From the NCBI GenBank assembly GCA_947627215.1, contig CANQVD010000033.1:1-40554 (forward strand): a stretch of 40,554 nt of DNA, in the 5' to 3' direction. Source of the stretch: an uncultured Eisenbergiella sp. (GTDB lineage Bacteria > Bacillota > Clostridia > Lachnospirales > Lachnospiraceae). The position numbers and the translations under genes were made by a program. The notes below the pieces were generated by a model. That model searched no databases. It saw only the letters and a list, made by a program, of their open reading frames with translations, and was not told the DNA's origin. Shown here piece after piece: positions 7,287 to 18,232 of this stretch; the stretch's first letter is position 1, and each line of letters starts with the position of its first letter.

Positions 7287-7582
7287 GGCGGTTCCATTCC
7301 GGAGCGTTCCCTCAGAAGCCGTGCGCATACGCCCCGGCGGTCCGTGACGCCCCGGCACAGGCCGCCGCTCCCTCATCGCTGTCCTTATCATACCATGAAC
7401 CTGCGGTTCAGGGTCGCCGCTTACCGCTCGCCGAATGAACAGGTTCATTCTCCTCATTAATGTTTATTATACCACAGGCCCGCTCCGACCGTCCTGAATA
7501 AAATATGAACAAATTGAAAACAGGGCTGACACTTTTTCCCATTCGAACGATCCCGGGTCCGAAACGCAAAAAGACGCAAAAA
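7287..7582. other. Intergenic region upstream of the DUF3810 gene
   Basis: No separate gene is supported here. The interval holds a TATAAT on the minus strand (7466-7471) without a convincing -35, which may drive the DUF3810 gene with a leader of about 170 nt. The part nearest groEL holds that operon's terminator. Confidence 0.4.
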
Positions 7583-7616
7583 GGCCGGGGAAAACGCATT
7601 TCGGTTTTCCCCGGCC
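7583..7616 (-). terminator. groESL terminator
   Basis: A 13-bp perfect stem (GGCCGGGGAAAAC/GTTTTCCCCGGCC) is followed on the minus strand by TTTTTGCGTCTTTTT, 20 bp after the groEL stop codon. Confidence 0.92.
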
Positions 7617-7636
7617 GCCTTCCATCCGGAAAAGGA

Positions 7637-9593
<1,957 letters not shown>

Positions 9594-9635
9594 GATAAAT
9601 GCCTCCTTATATCCGAGATTTGCTTTCTTTTGTTG

Positions 9636-9662
9636 TTAGCACTCAACTTTGTCGAGTGCTAA
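9636..9662. promoter_or_regulatory. CIRCE operator (HrcA binding site)
   Basis: TTAGCACTC, nine bases, GAGTGCTAA is an exact match to the CIRCE consensus. It lies just downstream of the groES -10 box, where HrcA binding would block transcription until heat or misfolded protein inactivates HrcA. hrcA itself is not in the window. Confidence 0.98.
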
Positions 9663-9673
9663 ACACTATCTGT

Positions 9674-9702
9674 ATATTATGAGTCTTTTCCTCAACTTGC
9701 AA
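9674..9702 (-). promoter_or_regulatory. groESL promoter
   Basis: On the minus strand, TTGCAA (9697-9702), a 17-bp spacer and TAATAT (9674-9679) form a sigma-A promoter placed directly upstream of CIRCE. The rest of the 9703-9927 interval is AT-rich and shows no gene apart from a hairpin at 9848-9872. Confidence 0.7.
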
Positions 9703-9847
9703 CACGAAATAGCTCCGCTGTCCTGTCAAAAAGTCCCAATATCTTTTGTTTTCTCGTTTTTTCTCCCGTTTTCTTATTGAACCCTAAAAAGTTGGATTTC
9801 ATATTTTTTTTAGATTTTATTCATCCGGCAGGATACTGAGCGTCTGA

Positions 9848-9872
9848 AATGCCGGATTGCGCCGACGGCATT
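9848..9872 (-). terminator. Possible terminator of the glycosyltransferase gene
   Basis: A 7-bp stem (AATGCCG/CGGCATT) with an 11-nt loop lies 55 bp downstream of the stop at 9928. Only a weak T stretch follows, so efficiency is doubtful. Confidence 0.35.
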
Positions 9873-9927
9873 GCTTCTATAAAATACGCGCCCTTTTCGG
9901 ATCGCGATACTTTGGATCAGTCAGCAA

Positions 9928-11700
9928 TCACCTGTTGACAGCAATTTGCCGTTCCTGCAAAAATTCTTCAAAACCAACAGACAACTGGTCCTGAACTACC
10001 GGTTCCTGCGTGTATCTGTTAAACACTCCCTCATCATCCTTTCGTGCAAAAAATTTTGCAAAAATATCTGTCCCCGATACTGCGCATATTAAAATTCCGC
10101 AAAAACAAACCAGCGCTATTTTTTTACGATATGCTTTTCTTTTTAATAATACAAAATACCATTCCCGATATCCCCAGACACCAAGCGGGAGCAACAGCAA
10201 AAAATAGGGCACCGCATATATATTATCCGCTTCCCAAAACAGATGAAACGTAAATCCCCCAATAAAAATCAAGGGCAACAGGATTTCTTCCCATGAACTT
10301 TTTCTGATCCGAAGAACTGCATACAGCAGACTTCCTGCCAAAATCCATGTTTGAACTAAATTTACAAAACCAATATATATTGCTCTTGCTCTCTCTCCAT
10401 ACAGAAGCCAATCCAGAGAATTCGTTCCGTAACTTCGGCCAAGAATGCGCAATGATGAAAAGGTCGGATTATTCCACTGCGATGCGATTTTTTTCACAAA
10501 GAACCCTACCGTCGCTTTCATATTTGTCGATGCATTTTTAAAAAAATGAACAATCTGCGTATTCGAGATTTCCTTTGCCATTTCATAATCGTAATGGCTT
10601 TCCGTATATACCCGGTTATTAAATCCGTTATACCATCCCGGAGCCGCTTTCCCATCTTCAAGCCCCATGGCCACCCAGGCTACCATGGGGGTTCCATCGA
10701 TCGGCTCACCATCATTCAAATATGTAAGAAATCGCATACTTCCGACCGATTCAAGCCAACAGCAAACAGACATTATTACGGTAAAAATGATTCCGGCGTA
10801 TACTGTCTTTTTATTCTTTCCGACATTTTTTATCACACTGCCTCCTATATAAATTACAATTCCGATATAGAAGATCAGATAATTTGATTTTACAAAAACC
10901 GCTGCCGCCATGCAGAATCCGCCTAAAAGCGGCAAATACCATTTATAGTTTTTTAAATACAATATTGCAAAATAGCATGCTGCAAGCGCAAAAAAGAGCC
11001 CGACCACATTCCCGTACAGAAACACGGCGTAAAACAGATATGGCAGAAAAAGTGCCGCTGCAATCAGCGCAGCATTTCCCAGTTTTTTATTTTCACCGGT
11101 CAGCCGTCCCAGAATCTTCGCCAGCAAAATATAAGAGAATACGATTAACAATATATTGACCAATTGAAATGCGGTTATATTTAAGCTCCCGAATAAATAA
11201 GACAATATCCAATAATATACAATCACTCCTATTTGAAATGGCCACAAATAAACATAGCCTCCCGGCTTCAAATCCGTAAAATCACCCGCCATAAATGCTG
11301 CTGCATCCTCTATCACATGCTGCTGATCCGTGCTTGGATAATATTGTCCTGCGAGAACGATATAACCGGCTATGAGCACGGAAATACATAAAGCCCCCAC
11401 CCCAACTGCCTTAGAAAGCTTCAGAATCGAATCTTTCCTTTTTCCGAGTATCAATAAGAAACAGGAAAAAAGAAGAAAGACGATGATATGCGGAATCGGA
11501 TTGTCATCCATATAAAACGTATGTTCCCAATTAAACTCAATATCTCCTGCCAAAGTGGAATATTGGATCGCTCCCAAATAACAGGTGCTGAATATGCTTG
11601 CTATGAATAAATATCCAATTATAACCAAAAACAAAAGCCAGATCGCTTTCTGAAATATATACATCATTTTATCTCTCACTTTACATCTCCCTTTATCCAT
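9928..11700 (-). CDS. GT-C fold membrane glycosyltransferase (GT39/PMT_2-like)
   Basis: This 590-residue protein has an estimated 11-13 transmembrane helices. Its first long extracellular loop contains the acidic segment YYPSTDQQHVIEDAA followed by a GDF...GGYVYLWPFQ segment, the pattern of lipid-phosphate-sugar-dependent glycosyltransferases of the PMT_2/ArnT type. It would move a sugar from a polyprenyl carrier onto a cell-surface acceptor; donor and acceptor are unknown. The ATG at 11700 follows GGGAGG; a later ATG pair is a possible alternative. The gene is conspicuously AT-rich compared with all neighbours, and a GH2 hydrolase lies 65 bp upstream on the same strand. Both points suggest acquisition by transfer. 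Confidence 0.75.
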   Translation of the reverse strand: MDKGRCKVRDKMMYIFQKAIWLLFLVIIGYLFIASIFSTCYLGAIQYSTLAGDIEFNWEHTFYMDDNPIPHIIVFLLFSCFLLILGKRKDSILKLSKAVGVGALCISVLIAGYIVLAGQYYPSTDQQHVIEDAAAFMAGDFTDLKPGGYVYLWPFQIGVIVYYWILSYLFGSLNITAFQLVNILLIVFSYILLAKILGRLTGENKKLGNAALIAAALFLPYLFYAVFLYGNVVGLFFALAACYFAILYLKNYKWYLPLLGGFCMAAAVFVKSNYLIFYIGIVIYIGGSVIKNVGKNKKTVYAGIIFTVIMSVCCWLESVGSMRFLTYLNDGEPIDGTPMVAWVAMGLEDGKAAPGWYNGFNNRVYTESHYDYEMAKEISNTQIVHFFKNASTNMKATVGFFVKKIASQWNNPTFSSLRILGRSYGTNSLDWLLYGERARAIYIGFVNLVQTWILAGSLLYAVLRIRKSSWEEILLPLIFIGGFTFHLFWEADNIYAVPYFLLLLPLGVWGYREWYFVLLKRKAYRKKIALVCFCGILICAVSGTDIFAKFFARKDDEGVFNRYTQEPVVQDQLSVGFEEFLQERQIAVNR

Positions 11701-11765
11701 ACCTGAAAACCTCCCCCGAATCCGTTTTTTCCGGCTTTTGCCTGATATCAATCAGACGGCATCCT

Positions 11766-13412
11766 TCACCAACGGAAAATCTGCCGGACGGTTTCAAACG
11801 CCAGCTTTCGCTGCCGGTTCCCATCCACGACGCCCTTGTTATTCTTACAGCCGGGCCTCCCGTAAAAATTCTCGTCCGGCACGCGGCCGTCGCAGAACTG
11901 CCAGATGAACAGGCCGCTCGCCGGTCCGAAGGAGAGCACGCCCTCCAACTGCTCCCTTAAAATATCGCTCTGCCTCTCTTCCGACCATTTGGGCCGATGC
12001 GCGGCATGATAACCGCTGATGCCTCCGGCCCCGATCTCGCTGACGAGCAGCGGCTTCCCGGCCCCGCCCGCAGTCTGGATCCACCCGTATTCTTTTTCCA
12101 GGCATTCCCTCACCGGTTCTTCATGATACCAGCCCGGATAGAGATTGACCGACACGATATCGCAAAGATCCAGACAGATATCGGTAAAATGGCGGCAGGT
12201 AGCGGAAGTGAGCGGCCTGCTCCCATCCAGGCTGCGCAGCTTATCATACTGCTCCCGGTACACCGTTCTTCCGTATGCGGTATCGCTGGCGCATTCATTT
12301 AAGATGCCCCAGACGAAGATCGAGGGATGGTTGTAATGATTTTCCACCATCTCTTCCAGACAGTCCAGGCTTTGTCTGCGGAAATCCGGATGCCTCATCT
12401 GCTCCTCGCTCAGTCCCCTGGCATGCCCTTCCTCCCAGACCAGGATTCCTTTTTCATCACACAGGTCCAGAAATCTTTCATCATTGGGATAATGGCAGGT
12501 GCGCACGGCGTTTGCGCCCATCGCCTCCATGAGCCGCAAATCCTGATCCATCGCCTCCACCGGCAGCGCACACCCGAACTGCGCATGCTCCTCATGCCGG
12601 TTAAAGCCCCTGATCGCCAGCGGCTTCTCATTGAAATAGATCCGATCCTGCCTGACCGTGATCTCCCGAAACCCGATTCTGTCGATCAGATCGTCCTTCG
12701 CCGTCCCTCCCTGCTCCAGCAGCGCCTGTATCCGGTACAGCTTCGGCACCTCCGGCTCATAGGTCTCCGCATCAGGGAACTGCAGTTCCTCCTCCCACAC
12801 CGTTTCCCCGGGTTCCATTGCAAGCTCCGCCCGGCAGATGAGATCGTCCTCCAGGCGGATGCACAGAACATTCCACTGCGTCTCATCCGTCAGGTTTTCC
12901 ATCCATACCCGTACAACCGCCGTCCAGATCCCATGCTTTCTGGCAGGCGTCACATGAATCCGCTTCACCCAGCAGTCGCCCAGCGTTTCCGCTGTCACCG
13001 GACGGCTGATCCCTCCATAATTATAATAATCGTTCACCACATGCAGAGAGGAATGCGGGTGGCAGGAATTATCCGCCGTCACGCGCAGCATATGCCTGCC
13101 CCGTCCGACATGCTTTACGACGAAATCAAACGGCGTATAGGCATTATAATGAGTCCCGATGCTTCTTCCGTCCAGAAAAACCTCCGCAGTGTGGCTGACG
13201 CCCTTAAAGCAGAAGCGTATGTTTCCTTCCAGAAAAACTTCTTTTTCAAATACACTTTTCCCCCGGTAATTCTCATAACCGGGATAGGTTTCCACACAGC
13301 TCGGCACCGCCACGCTCCGCCGGTCCGCCGGATCGGTTTCCGGATAAAAGGTCCACACACCGTCCAGATCCTTCGTTTTCCGAACCTCATGCGTTTCAAA
13401 AAGACGTTCCAT
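11766..13412 (-). CDS. Glycoside hydrolase family 2, probable beta-glucuronidase
   Basis: This 548-residue protein has the GH2 order: N-terminal jelly-roll sugar-binding domain (about 15-145), immunoglobulin-like domain (about 148-255) and TIM barrel (about 258-548). The acid/base Glu373 lies in ILNECAS and the nucleophile Glu459 in VSEIGAGG. NLYPGWY (423-429) resembles the NRYYGWY of E. coli GusA, and NNKG (524-527) fits the N-x-K-G motif that recognises the glucuronate carboxylate. The activity is therefore more likely glucuronidase than galactosidase. There is no signal peptide, so it is cytoplasmic. It is slightly shorter than GusA (603 residues). The ATG follows GGGAGG. It is grouped with the AT-rich glycosyltransferase; no transporter or GntR/TetR regulator is adjacent. 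Confidence 0.8.
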   Translation of the reverse strand: MERLFETHEVRKTKDLDGVWTFYPETDPADRRSVAVPSCVETYPGYENYRGKSVFEKEVFLEGNIRFCFKGVSHTAEVFLDGRSIGTHYNAYTPFDFVVKHVGRGRHMLRVTADNSCHPHSSLHVVNDYYNYGGISRPVTAETLGDCWVKRIHVTPARKHGIWTAVVRVWMENLTDETQWNVLCIRLEDDLICRAELAMEPGETVWEEELQFPDAETYEPEVPKLYRIQALLEQGGTAKDDLIDRIGFREITVRQDRIYFNEKPLAIRGFNRHEEHAQFGCALPVEAMDQDLRLMEAMGANAVRTCHYPNDERFLDLCDEKGILVWEEGHARGLSEEQMRHPDFRRQSLDCLEEMVENHYNHPSIFVWGILNECASDTAYGRTVYREQYDKLRSLDGSRPLTSATCRHFTDICLDLCDIVSVNLYPGWYHEEPVRECLEKEYGWIQTAGGAGKPLLVSEIGAGGISGYHAAHRPKWSEERQSDILREQLEGVLSFGPASGLFIWQFCDGRVPDENFYGRPGCKNNKGVVDGNRQRKLAFETVRQIFRW

Positions 13413-13486
13413 CCTCCTATCCTCCCATCAACGCCGCAGGCACCGGCAGAGCAGACAGTCCCGTTTGCCGCATCCGATGAGACTGC

Positions 13487-13525
13487 GAAAAAAACTCCAC
13501 CCGTCCGTTTCCGGAACAGGTGGAG
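13487..13525 (-). terminator. efp terminator
   Basis: CTCCACC/GGTGGAG with an inner GTTCCG/CGGAC pairing is followed on the minus strand by eight Ts (13487-13494). It lies 73 bp downstream of efp. It separates efp from the GH2 gene, so the latter should have its own promoter in 13413-13486, where I see none that is convincing. Confidence 0.85.
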
Positions 13526-13598
13526 CTGTATAAATGTCTGACGAATAAGACGGATCCCCGGGCCGCAGGGTCCGGGCCGCCCCTTCGCGCGTTCCGGT

Positions 13599-14156
13599 TC
13601 AGACTCTGGACAGATACTCGCCGGTACGGGTATCGATCTTGATCACATCGCCCTCGTTGACGAACAGCGGCACATAGACCTGTGCGCCGGTCTCCACGAT
13701 CGCGGGCTTATTGGCGCCGGTCGCCGTATCGCCCTTGAAGCCGGGCTCCGTAGAGGTGATGGCCAACTCCACGAACAGCGGCGGCTCTACCGCGAAAACG
13801 CTGCCGTTGTGAGAACAGATGCGGCACGTCTCATTCTCCTTGACAAACTTGAGCGCATCGCCGATGGTATCCTTATTCAGAGAAAGCTGATCGTAAGTCT
13901 CCATATCCATGAAGGTGTACAGATCGCCGTCGTTGTACAGATACTGCATATCCCTTCTGTCGATGTGCGCCGTAGGGCATTTCTCGGTGGGGCGGAACGT
14001 GCGCTCCACCACGCCGCCGTTCTTGATGTTCTTTAACTTCGTCCTGACAAACGCCGCGCCCTTGCCGGGCTTTACATGCTGAAATTCAATGATCTGATAG
14101 ACATTGCCTTCGTATTCGATCGTCACGCCATTTCTGAAATCGCCTGCAGAAATCAT
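13599..14156 (-). CDS. efp: Translation elongation factor P
   Basis: EF-P relieves ribosome stalling at consecutive prolines. The protein is 185 residues with the three usual beta-barrel (OB-like) domains. The tip loop reads KPGKGAAF; the lysine in PGKG is the residue that carries a modification in many bacteria. The C-terminal [17 protein letters not shown] is typical. The ATG at 14156 is chosen over the upstream one at 14177 because AGGAGG lies nine bases before it and homologues begin at MISAGDF. Confidence 0.97.
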   Translation of the reverse strand: MISAGDFRNGVTIEYEGNVYQIIEFQHVKPGKGAAFVRTKLKNIKNGGVVERTFRPTEKCPTAHIDRRDMQYLYNDGDLYTFMDMETYDQLSLNKDTIGDALKFVKENETCRICSHNGSVFAVEPPLFVELAITSTEPGFKGDTATGANKPAIVETGAQVYVPLFVNEGDVIKIDTRTGEYLSRV

Positions 14157-14200
14157 ATCAAAAGTCCTCCTAATCAAATGTCGCGTATGAATCTGCTACA

Positions 14201-14229
14201 AGTGTATCCTATACGGCGCTATTTTTCAA
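14201..14229 (-). promoter_or_regulatory. efp promoter
   Basis: On the minus strand, TTGAAA (14224-14229), a 17-bp spacer and TACACT (14201-14206) form a good sigma-A promoter about 45 bp upstream of the efp start codon. Confidence 0.6.
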
Positions 14230-14269
14230 CAACTTTTTTTCAAAAATGGCGGATTCACGGCCGCGGGCC

Positions 14270-15757
14270 TCATTCGCCGTCCTGCTCCTTCACCAGCTCC
14301 AGCTCGAACCAGAAGGCCACGCCGTCCCCGTAGTTGCGCACGCCGTACTTCTGGTTCATGGACTCCATGATGGCCCGGACGATGGAAAGCCCGATGCCGC
14401 TGCCGCCGTACTCTCTGGTCCGGGCCTTGTCCACCTTGTAGAATTTCTCCCACAGATGCGGGATCGCTTCCTCCGGAATGGGCTGTCCCGTATTGAACAC
14501 CGAAATCCGGGCACGGCCCTCCTGCCGGCTGACGCGCACGTCGATCAGGCGCTTCCCCTCACAGTGGTTGACCGCGTTGGAAAAATAGTTCATCAGCACC
14601 TCTTCCGTTTTGAACTCATCTCCCCAGACGAAAACCGGCTCCTCCTGCGCGAACGTGACGGTGATCCCGTTCTGTTTTGCCAGAAGCCCCGCGGACTGCA
14701 GATAATTCTGAATCAGCGCCGTGATATCGAACCGCTCCATGGTGACTTTATCGCCGCCGGATTCCAGTTGGTTCAGCGTCAGGAGCTTTTTCACCATCTC
14801 GTTCATCTTCGCGGCTTCGTCCGCAATGACCTCGCAGTAGAAATTCCGGCTCTCCGCGTCGTCACTGACCCCCTCCATCAGCCCCTCCGCATAGCCCTGG
14901 ATCAGCGCGATGGGCGTTTTCAGTTCATGGGACACATTGGAAAGGAACTCTCTGCGCATCTCATCGATCTCGTTTTTCTTCTCGATATCTCTGGTCAGCT
15001 CGTTGTTTGCGGTTTTCAGCTCGGAAATGGTCTTCTCCAGCGTCTCCGACAAATAATTGATGTTTTCCCCCAGGACCGCCACCTCGTTATGACTCTTTCC
15101 CTCATATCTGGCCTCAAAATCCAGATGAGCCATACGCCGGGAAATCTCCGTCAACTGCAGGATCGGCTTGGTCACCTGTCTGGATACCGCCCAGATGATG
15201 ACGCCGCTTGCCAGGGCGGCCAGAAGTCCCACATAGGCCAGAAAACGGTTGGCGATCTGCACGCTGTCCTGAATGCCCTCCAGCGCGGTGCGGATGATGA
15301 AAAAATTCCCGTTCCCCAGAACGCCCCACAGTTCAATATATTCCATCTGGGACAGGGAATCCCCCACCCGCTGAACGACATACTGGGGCGTCTCCTCCAT
15401 CACCGTGGCATTTTCCCCCGGACGCATGAACACGTGCTGCAAAAGCTGCCGTTTCATGAAATCGGAATCGTTTCCGGAGATCTTGATGGTCCTGGAATTG
15501 GCATCCACCACCAGCAGGGAGAGGTTGTGCTTCGCACAGCTCTGCTGCAGCTTCAGGTCATAGCTTTCCGAATCCAGCGTCCCCGTCTCCACCGCGCGCT
15601 GCAGGTCGGCATAAACATCCAGCAGGACGGTTTGCTTGTTCGTGATATAATACCGCTCCAGAAACGTGTTGTTCAAAAACCAGCACAGTAAAACCGTCCC
15701 GGCCATCAGTCCGATGAAAATGCCCGCGAACTGTCTGCGGATCGAATGCTTTCCCAT
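14270..15757 (-). CDS. Sensor histidine kinase, HAMP/HisKA/HATPase
   Basis: This 495-residue membrane kinase is partner of the regulator just upstream. Transmembrane helices at about 9-30 and 172-192 flank an extracytoplasmic sensor of about 140 residues. They are followed by a HAMP linker (about 193-245), a dimerisation/H-box with His277 in SNVSHELKTP, and an ATPase domain with N-box YFSNAVNHC and G-box GGSGIGLSIV. The layout is that of the ordinary class I kinases of Firmicutes. The stimulus is unknown. Four bases separate it from the regulator gene, indicating coupled expression. No target such as a transporter is adjacent. Confidence 0.93.
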   Translation of the reverse strand: MGKHSIRRQFAGIFIGLMAGTVLLCWFLNNTFLERYYITNKQTVLLDVYADLQRAVETGTLDSESYDLKLQQSCAKHNLSLLVVDANSRTIKISGNDSDFMKRQLLQHVFMRPGENATVMEETPQYVVQRVGDSLSQMEYIELWGVLGNGNFFIIRTALEGIQDSVQIANRFLAYVGLLAALASGVIIWAVSRQVTKPILQLTEISRRMAHLDFEARYEGKSHNEVAVLGENINYLSETLEKTISELKTANNELTRDIEKKNEIDEMRREFLSNVSHELKTPIALIQGYAEGLMEGVSDDAESRNFYCEVIADEAAKMNEMVKKLLTLNQLESGGDKVTMERFDITALIQNYLQSAGLLAKQNGITVTFAQEEPVFVWGDEFKTEEVLMNYFSNAVNHCEGKRLIDVRVSRQEGRARISVFNTGQPIPEEAIPHLWEKFYKVDKARTREYGGSGIGLSIVRAIMESMNQKYGVRNYGDGVAFWFELELVKEQDGE

Positions 15758-15761
15758 CTGT

Positions 15762-16439
15762 TTACGCCTCGAATTTATATCCCATGCCCCAGATCGTCCG
15801 GATCATGTCGCCCTTTTCTCCCAGCTTGCTGCGCAGCTTTTTGACATGCGTATCGATCGTCCGGGCGTCTCCAAAATAATCGTAATTCCATACGTTGTTG
15901 AGAATCTTTTCCCGGGAAAGGGCCAGTCCCCTGTTTTCCATGAAATAGGCGAGCAGCTCAAATTCCTTATAGCTCAGCTCCACATTCTGCCCGCCGATGG
16001 TGACCAGATGGGCCGCCTTGTCCAGGCGGATGCCGCCCGCCTCCAGGATCTGATCCTCCGCCTCCGCCTGACCGGTCCGTCTGAGGATCGCCTCCACCCG
16101 GGCCACCAGGATCCGCGGAGAAAAGGGCTTGGAAATATATTCGTCCACGCCCAGCTCAAAGCCGAGAAGCTCATCCTTCTCATCTCCCCTGGCCGTCAGC
16201 ATGATGATGGGGACTCTGGAGTAGTTCCGGATCTCCCGGCACACCTGCCAGCCGTCCATCTTCGGCATCATCACATCCAGGATCACCAGCGCGATCTCCT
16301 TTTCCGCAAAAAAAACATCCAGCGCTTCGCTGCCGTCTCCGGCCTCCAGCACCTCGAAATTCTCCCGCTGCAGAAAATCCTTCACCAGTTTGCGCATCCT
16401 GCTTTCATCATCCACCACAAGCACTTTCCGCTTCTCCAT
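15762..16439 (-). CDS. OmpR-family response regulator
   Basis: This 225-residue regulator has a receiver domain (VLVVDDE at 6-12, phospho-acceptor Asp55 in VILDVMMPKMDG, switch Lys in SKPFSP) and a C-terminal winged-helix DNA-binding domain ending in IRTIWGMGYKFE. It is phosphorylated by the downstream kinase and should regulate transcription. The start at 16439 gives the canonical MEKRKVLVVDDE; the frame is open to 16520, but that start nearly abuts a -10-like TATACT. There is a modest AAAGG upstream. Confidence 0.93.
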   Translation of the reverse strand: MEKRKVLVVDDESRMRKLVKDFLQRENFEVLEAGDGSEALDVFFAEKEIALVILDVMMPKMDGWQVCREIRNYSRVPIIMLTARGDEKDELLGFELGVDEYISKPFSPRILVARVEAILRRTGQAEAEDQILEAGGIRLDKAAHLVTIGGQNVELSYKEFELLAYFMENRGLALSREKILNNVWNYDYFGDARTIDTHVKKLRSKLGEKGDMIRTIWGMGYKFEA

Positions 16440-16524
16440 ATCCGTGCCGCCTTTCTCTGCGTTCCTCCTGCCGGGTTCCCTTACGCCGGACAAAAACATA
16501 CTCCCAATGTCCCTGTCCATTGAG

Positions 16525-16530
16525 AGTATA
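16525..16530 (-). promoter_or_regulatory. Likely -10 box of the two-component operon
   Basis: TATACT on the minus strand lies about 85 bp before the regulator start. No good -35 is seen at the right distance, so it may need an activator, possibly the regulator itself. Confidence 0.4.
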
Positions 16531-16623
16531 GCACGTAAATATGTTTAAATTGTGATAAACCGGAAAAAACGCCAAAAAACTTCGCTCCGCGGACGTCCTG
16601 GCCAACGGGCCGCGCCGCTTCGG

Positions 16624-17382
16624 TCAGCAATACATCACCGGCCCGCAGCAGCCCGCGCCGCCGCAGCAGAGATTGCAGATGATATTGGCAAGACAGAGCT
16701 TCCAGCAGAGGTTCCCGCCGCCGTAGGAGGGCATACCGCCATACATGGTCTGCCGTCCCGTATACCAGGTCTGTCCGGATTCCATCTGCCGGACCCAGCC
16801 GGCATACTGTGCATTCTGGGGGTCCATCGCCTGCGCCTTCCTGGCATACTCCATCGCCTGCGCGTTGTTGCCGAGCCCCTGATTGGCGAGGGAACTATAA
16901 TAATACCAGTCGGCTGTCCGCTCCGAAATGCCATCCAGCACATTCAGGGCCTCCTGGAAATGCCGGCTGTTGATATAGTTGGCCGCCGCCCGCATGTGCA
17001 CCGTATATTCGTCCTCTCCGGCGGACGCGCGCTGCCCGTAACCGGAACGGCCCCCAAAGCCGCCGCCGAAAAAATCCCCGAAGAAATCGTCGAAGGGGCC
17101 GCGGTAACCGCCATAGCCGTTCCCATAGGAGCCGCCGGAACCGTTTCCTTCATAGCCGCCCCCGGCTTCCTGACCGTAAGAAGTATAACCGCCCTCCCGC
17201 TCCTTCATGATCTGCTGGTAGGCCTGCTGGATCTCCTTGAATTTTTCCTCCGCCTGTTCCTTGTTCGGATTGTTGACATTGGCGTCGGGATGATATATGC
17301 GGCTCAGCCTTCTGTATGCTTTTTTGATTTCTTCTTCCGAGGCCCCCCGCTGTATGCCGAGGACCTGATAGGGATCACGCAT
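16624..17382 (-). CDS. J-domain protein with glycine-rich linker and cysteine-rich tail
   Basis: This 252-residue protein starts with a J domain (about 1-68, with the HPD motif in RIYHPDAN) that would stimulate a DnaK-type ATPase. A Gly/Tyr-rich linker follows (about 85-130), then a helical, TPR-like region (about 145-205; [18 protein letters not shown] and [17 protein letters not shown]). The tail has nine cysteines in the last 28 residues ([18 protein letters not shown]). There is no DnaJ zinc finger or client-binding domain, so it is not DnaJ. The tail could bind metal or insert in the membrane. The ATG at 17382 overlaps the DUF5685 gene by eight bases, indicating translational coupling. 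Confidence 0.88.
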   Translation of the reverse strand: MRDPYQVLGIQRGASEEEIKKAYRRLSRIYHPDANVNNPNKEQAEEKFKEIQQAYQQIMKEREGGYTSYGQEAGGGYEGNGSGGSYGNGYGGYRGPFDDFFGDFFGGGFGGRSGYGQRASAGEDEYTVHMRAAANYINSRHFQEALNVLDGISERTADWYYYSSLANQGLGNNAQAMEYARKAQAMDPQNAQYAGWVRQMESGQTWYTGRQTMYGGMPSYGGGNLCWKLCLANIICNLCCGGAGCCGPVMYC

Positions 17383-18223
17383 TTTCTTTGCTTTCCTTTT
17401 TCCTCCGTGCCGCCTCGTATCTGCACCAGACGCCGGAATAGAGAATATTGCGCAGGATTTCCACATTTTCCAGAATGGGCAGCGTTTCAAAGGCTCGGGA
17501 GCATTCCGCCATCATCATTCGCAGCACGCCGTCCGCATAGGCCGCAAACGCCGTCTCATCCGCCATCTCCCGCCGTTTCATCAGGAGAACATTATAATTT
17601 CCGGTCCGCGCGTCCCGGTCCATATCCTCCCAGGCGTCCATCAGATAGATGAATTTGCCCAGGAAAAAGCCCATCCTGCGAAGACTTTCTTCCCATTCAT
17701 CCCGGCGGCAGGCGAAGACCTCCGCCATGATCTCCCCGAAATACCCGCTGGCCAGATCGGGATTGCGCTCCCCGTCCTCCTCGCAGCGGCGTATCTTTTC
17801 CATCAGCACGCCGATCTGCTCCGCTTTCCGGAGATATTTTGCGGCGACGGCGTCCTTCTTTTTTTGCAAAAAAGCCATGGACACCCTGCTGGCCGGGCTG
17901 TGCTCGTCATCCCAGTCGTCCGCCCGCTTGTACCAGGAGAGCAGGATGTTCATGTCCGCCGCGTAGTCCGTAAATTCGCTGCGCCGGTTCAGGTGCGGCG
18001 TAAAGGGATGTGCGATGCAGCGGGATTTTCCGGCTGCCGTTTCCGGCTCGTAGAGCCCTGTCAGAAGCAGGATCAAAAACGTCATATCGTAGCTCAGCGT
18101 CATCTGCCCGACAATGCCATAGTTTTCCTTCAGGCTGCGGCACAGACCGCAGTACCAGGACTGGTAGCAGTCGAACTCGCGAAATTTCAGCTCCGGCTTA
18201 TTGACGATCACATATCCGAACAT
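17375..18223 (-). CDS. DUF5685 family protein
   Basis: This 282-residue, mostly helical soluble protein begins with [12 protein letters not shown], followed by YCGLCRSL (two cysteines), a [10 protein letters not shown] segment and, in the second half, [22 protein letters not shown]. This is the DUF5685 pattern; its function is unknown to me. The acidic D-A-W-E-D-M-D-R-D run recalls the Mg-binding aspartate motifs of helical prenyl-transferase folds, but that is only a resemblance. It lies between the zinc-ribbon gene (9 bp gap) and the J-domain gene (8 bp overlap), so the three products probably work together. Confidence 0.8.
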   Translation of the reverse strand: MFGYVIVNKPELKFREFDCYQSWYCGLCRSLKENYGIVGQMTLSYDMTFLILLLTGLYEPETAAGKSRCIAHPFTPHLNRRSEFTDYAADMNILLSWYKRADDWDDEHSPASRVSMAFLQKKKDAVAAKYLRKAEQIGVLMEKIRRCEEDGERNPDLASGYFGEIMAEVFACRRDEWEESLRRMGFFLGKFIYLMDAWEDMDRDARTGNYNVLLMKRREMADETAFAAYADGVLRMMMAECSRAFETLPILENVEILRNILYSGVWCRYEAARRKKESKENA

Positions 18224-18232
18224 GGCGCTTCT

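Noticed and set aside
16624-17382. Annotation as the DnaJ chaperone
   Set aside because: Only the J domain is present; the zinc-finger and client-binding domains are missing and the C-terminus is a cysteine-rich tail.
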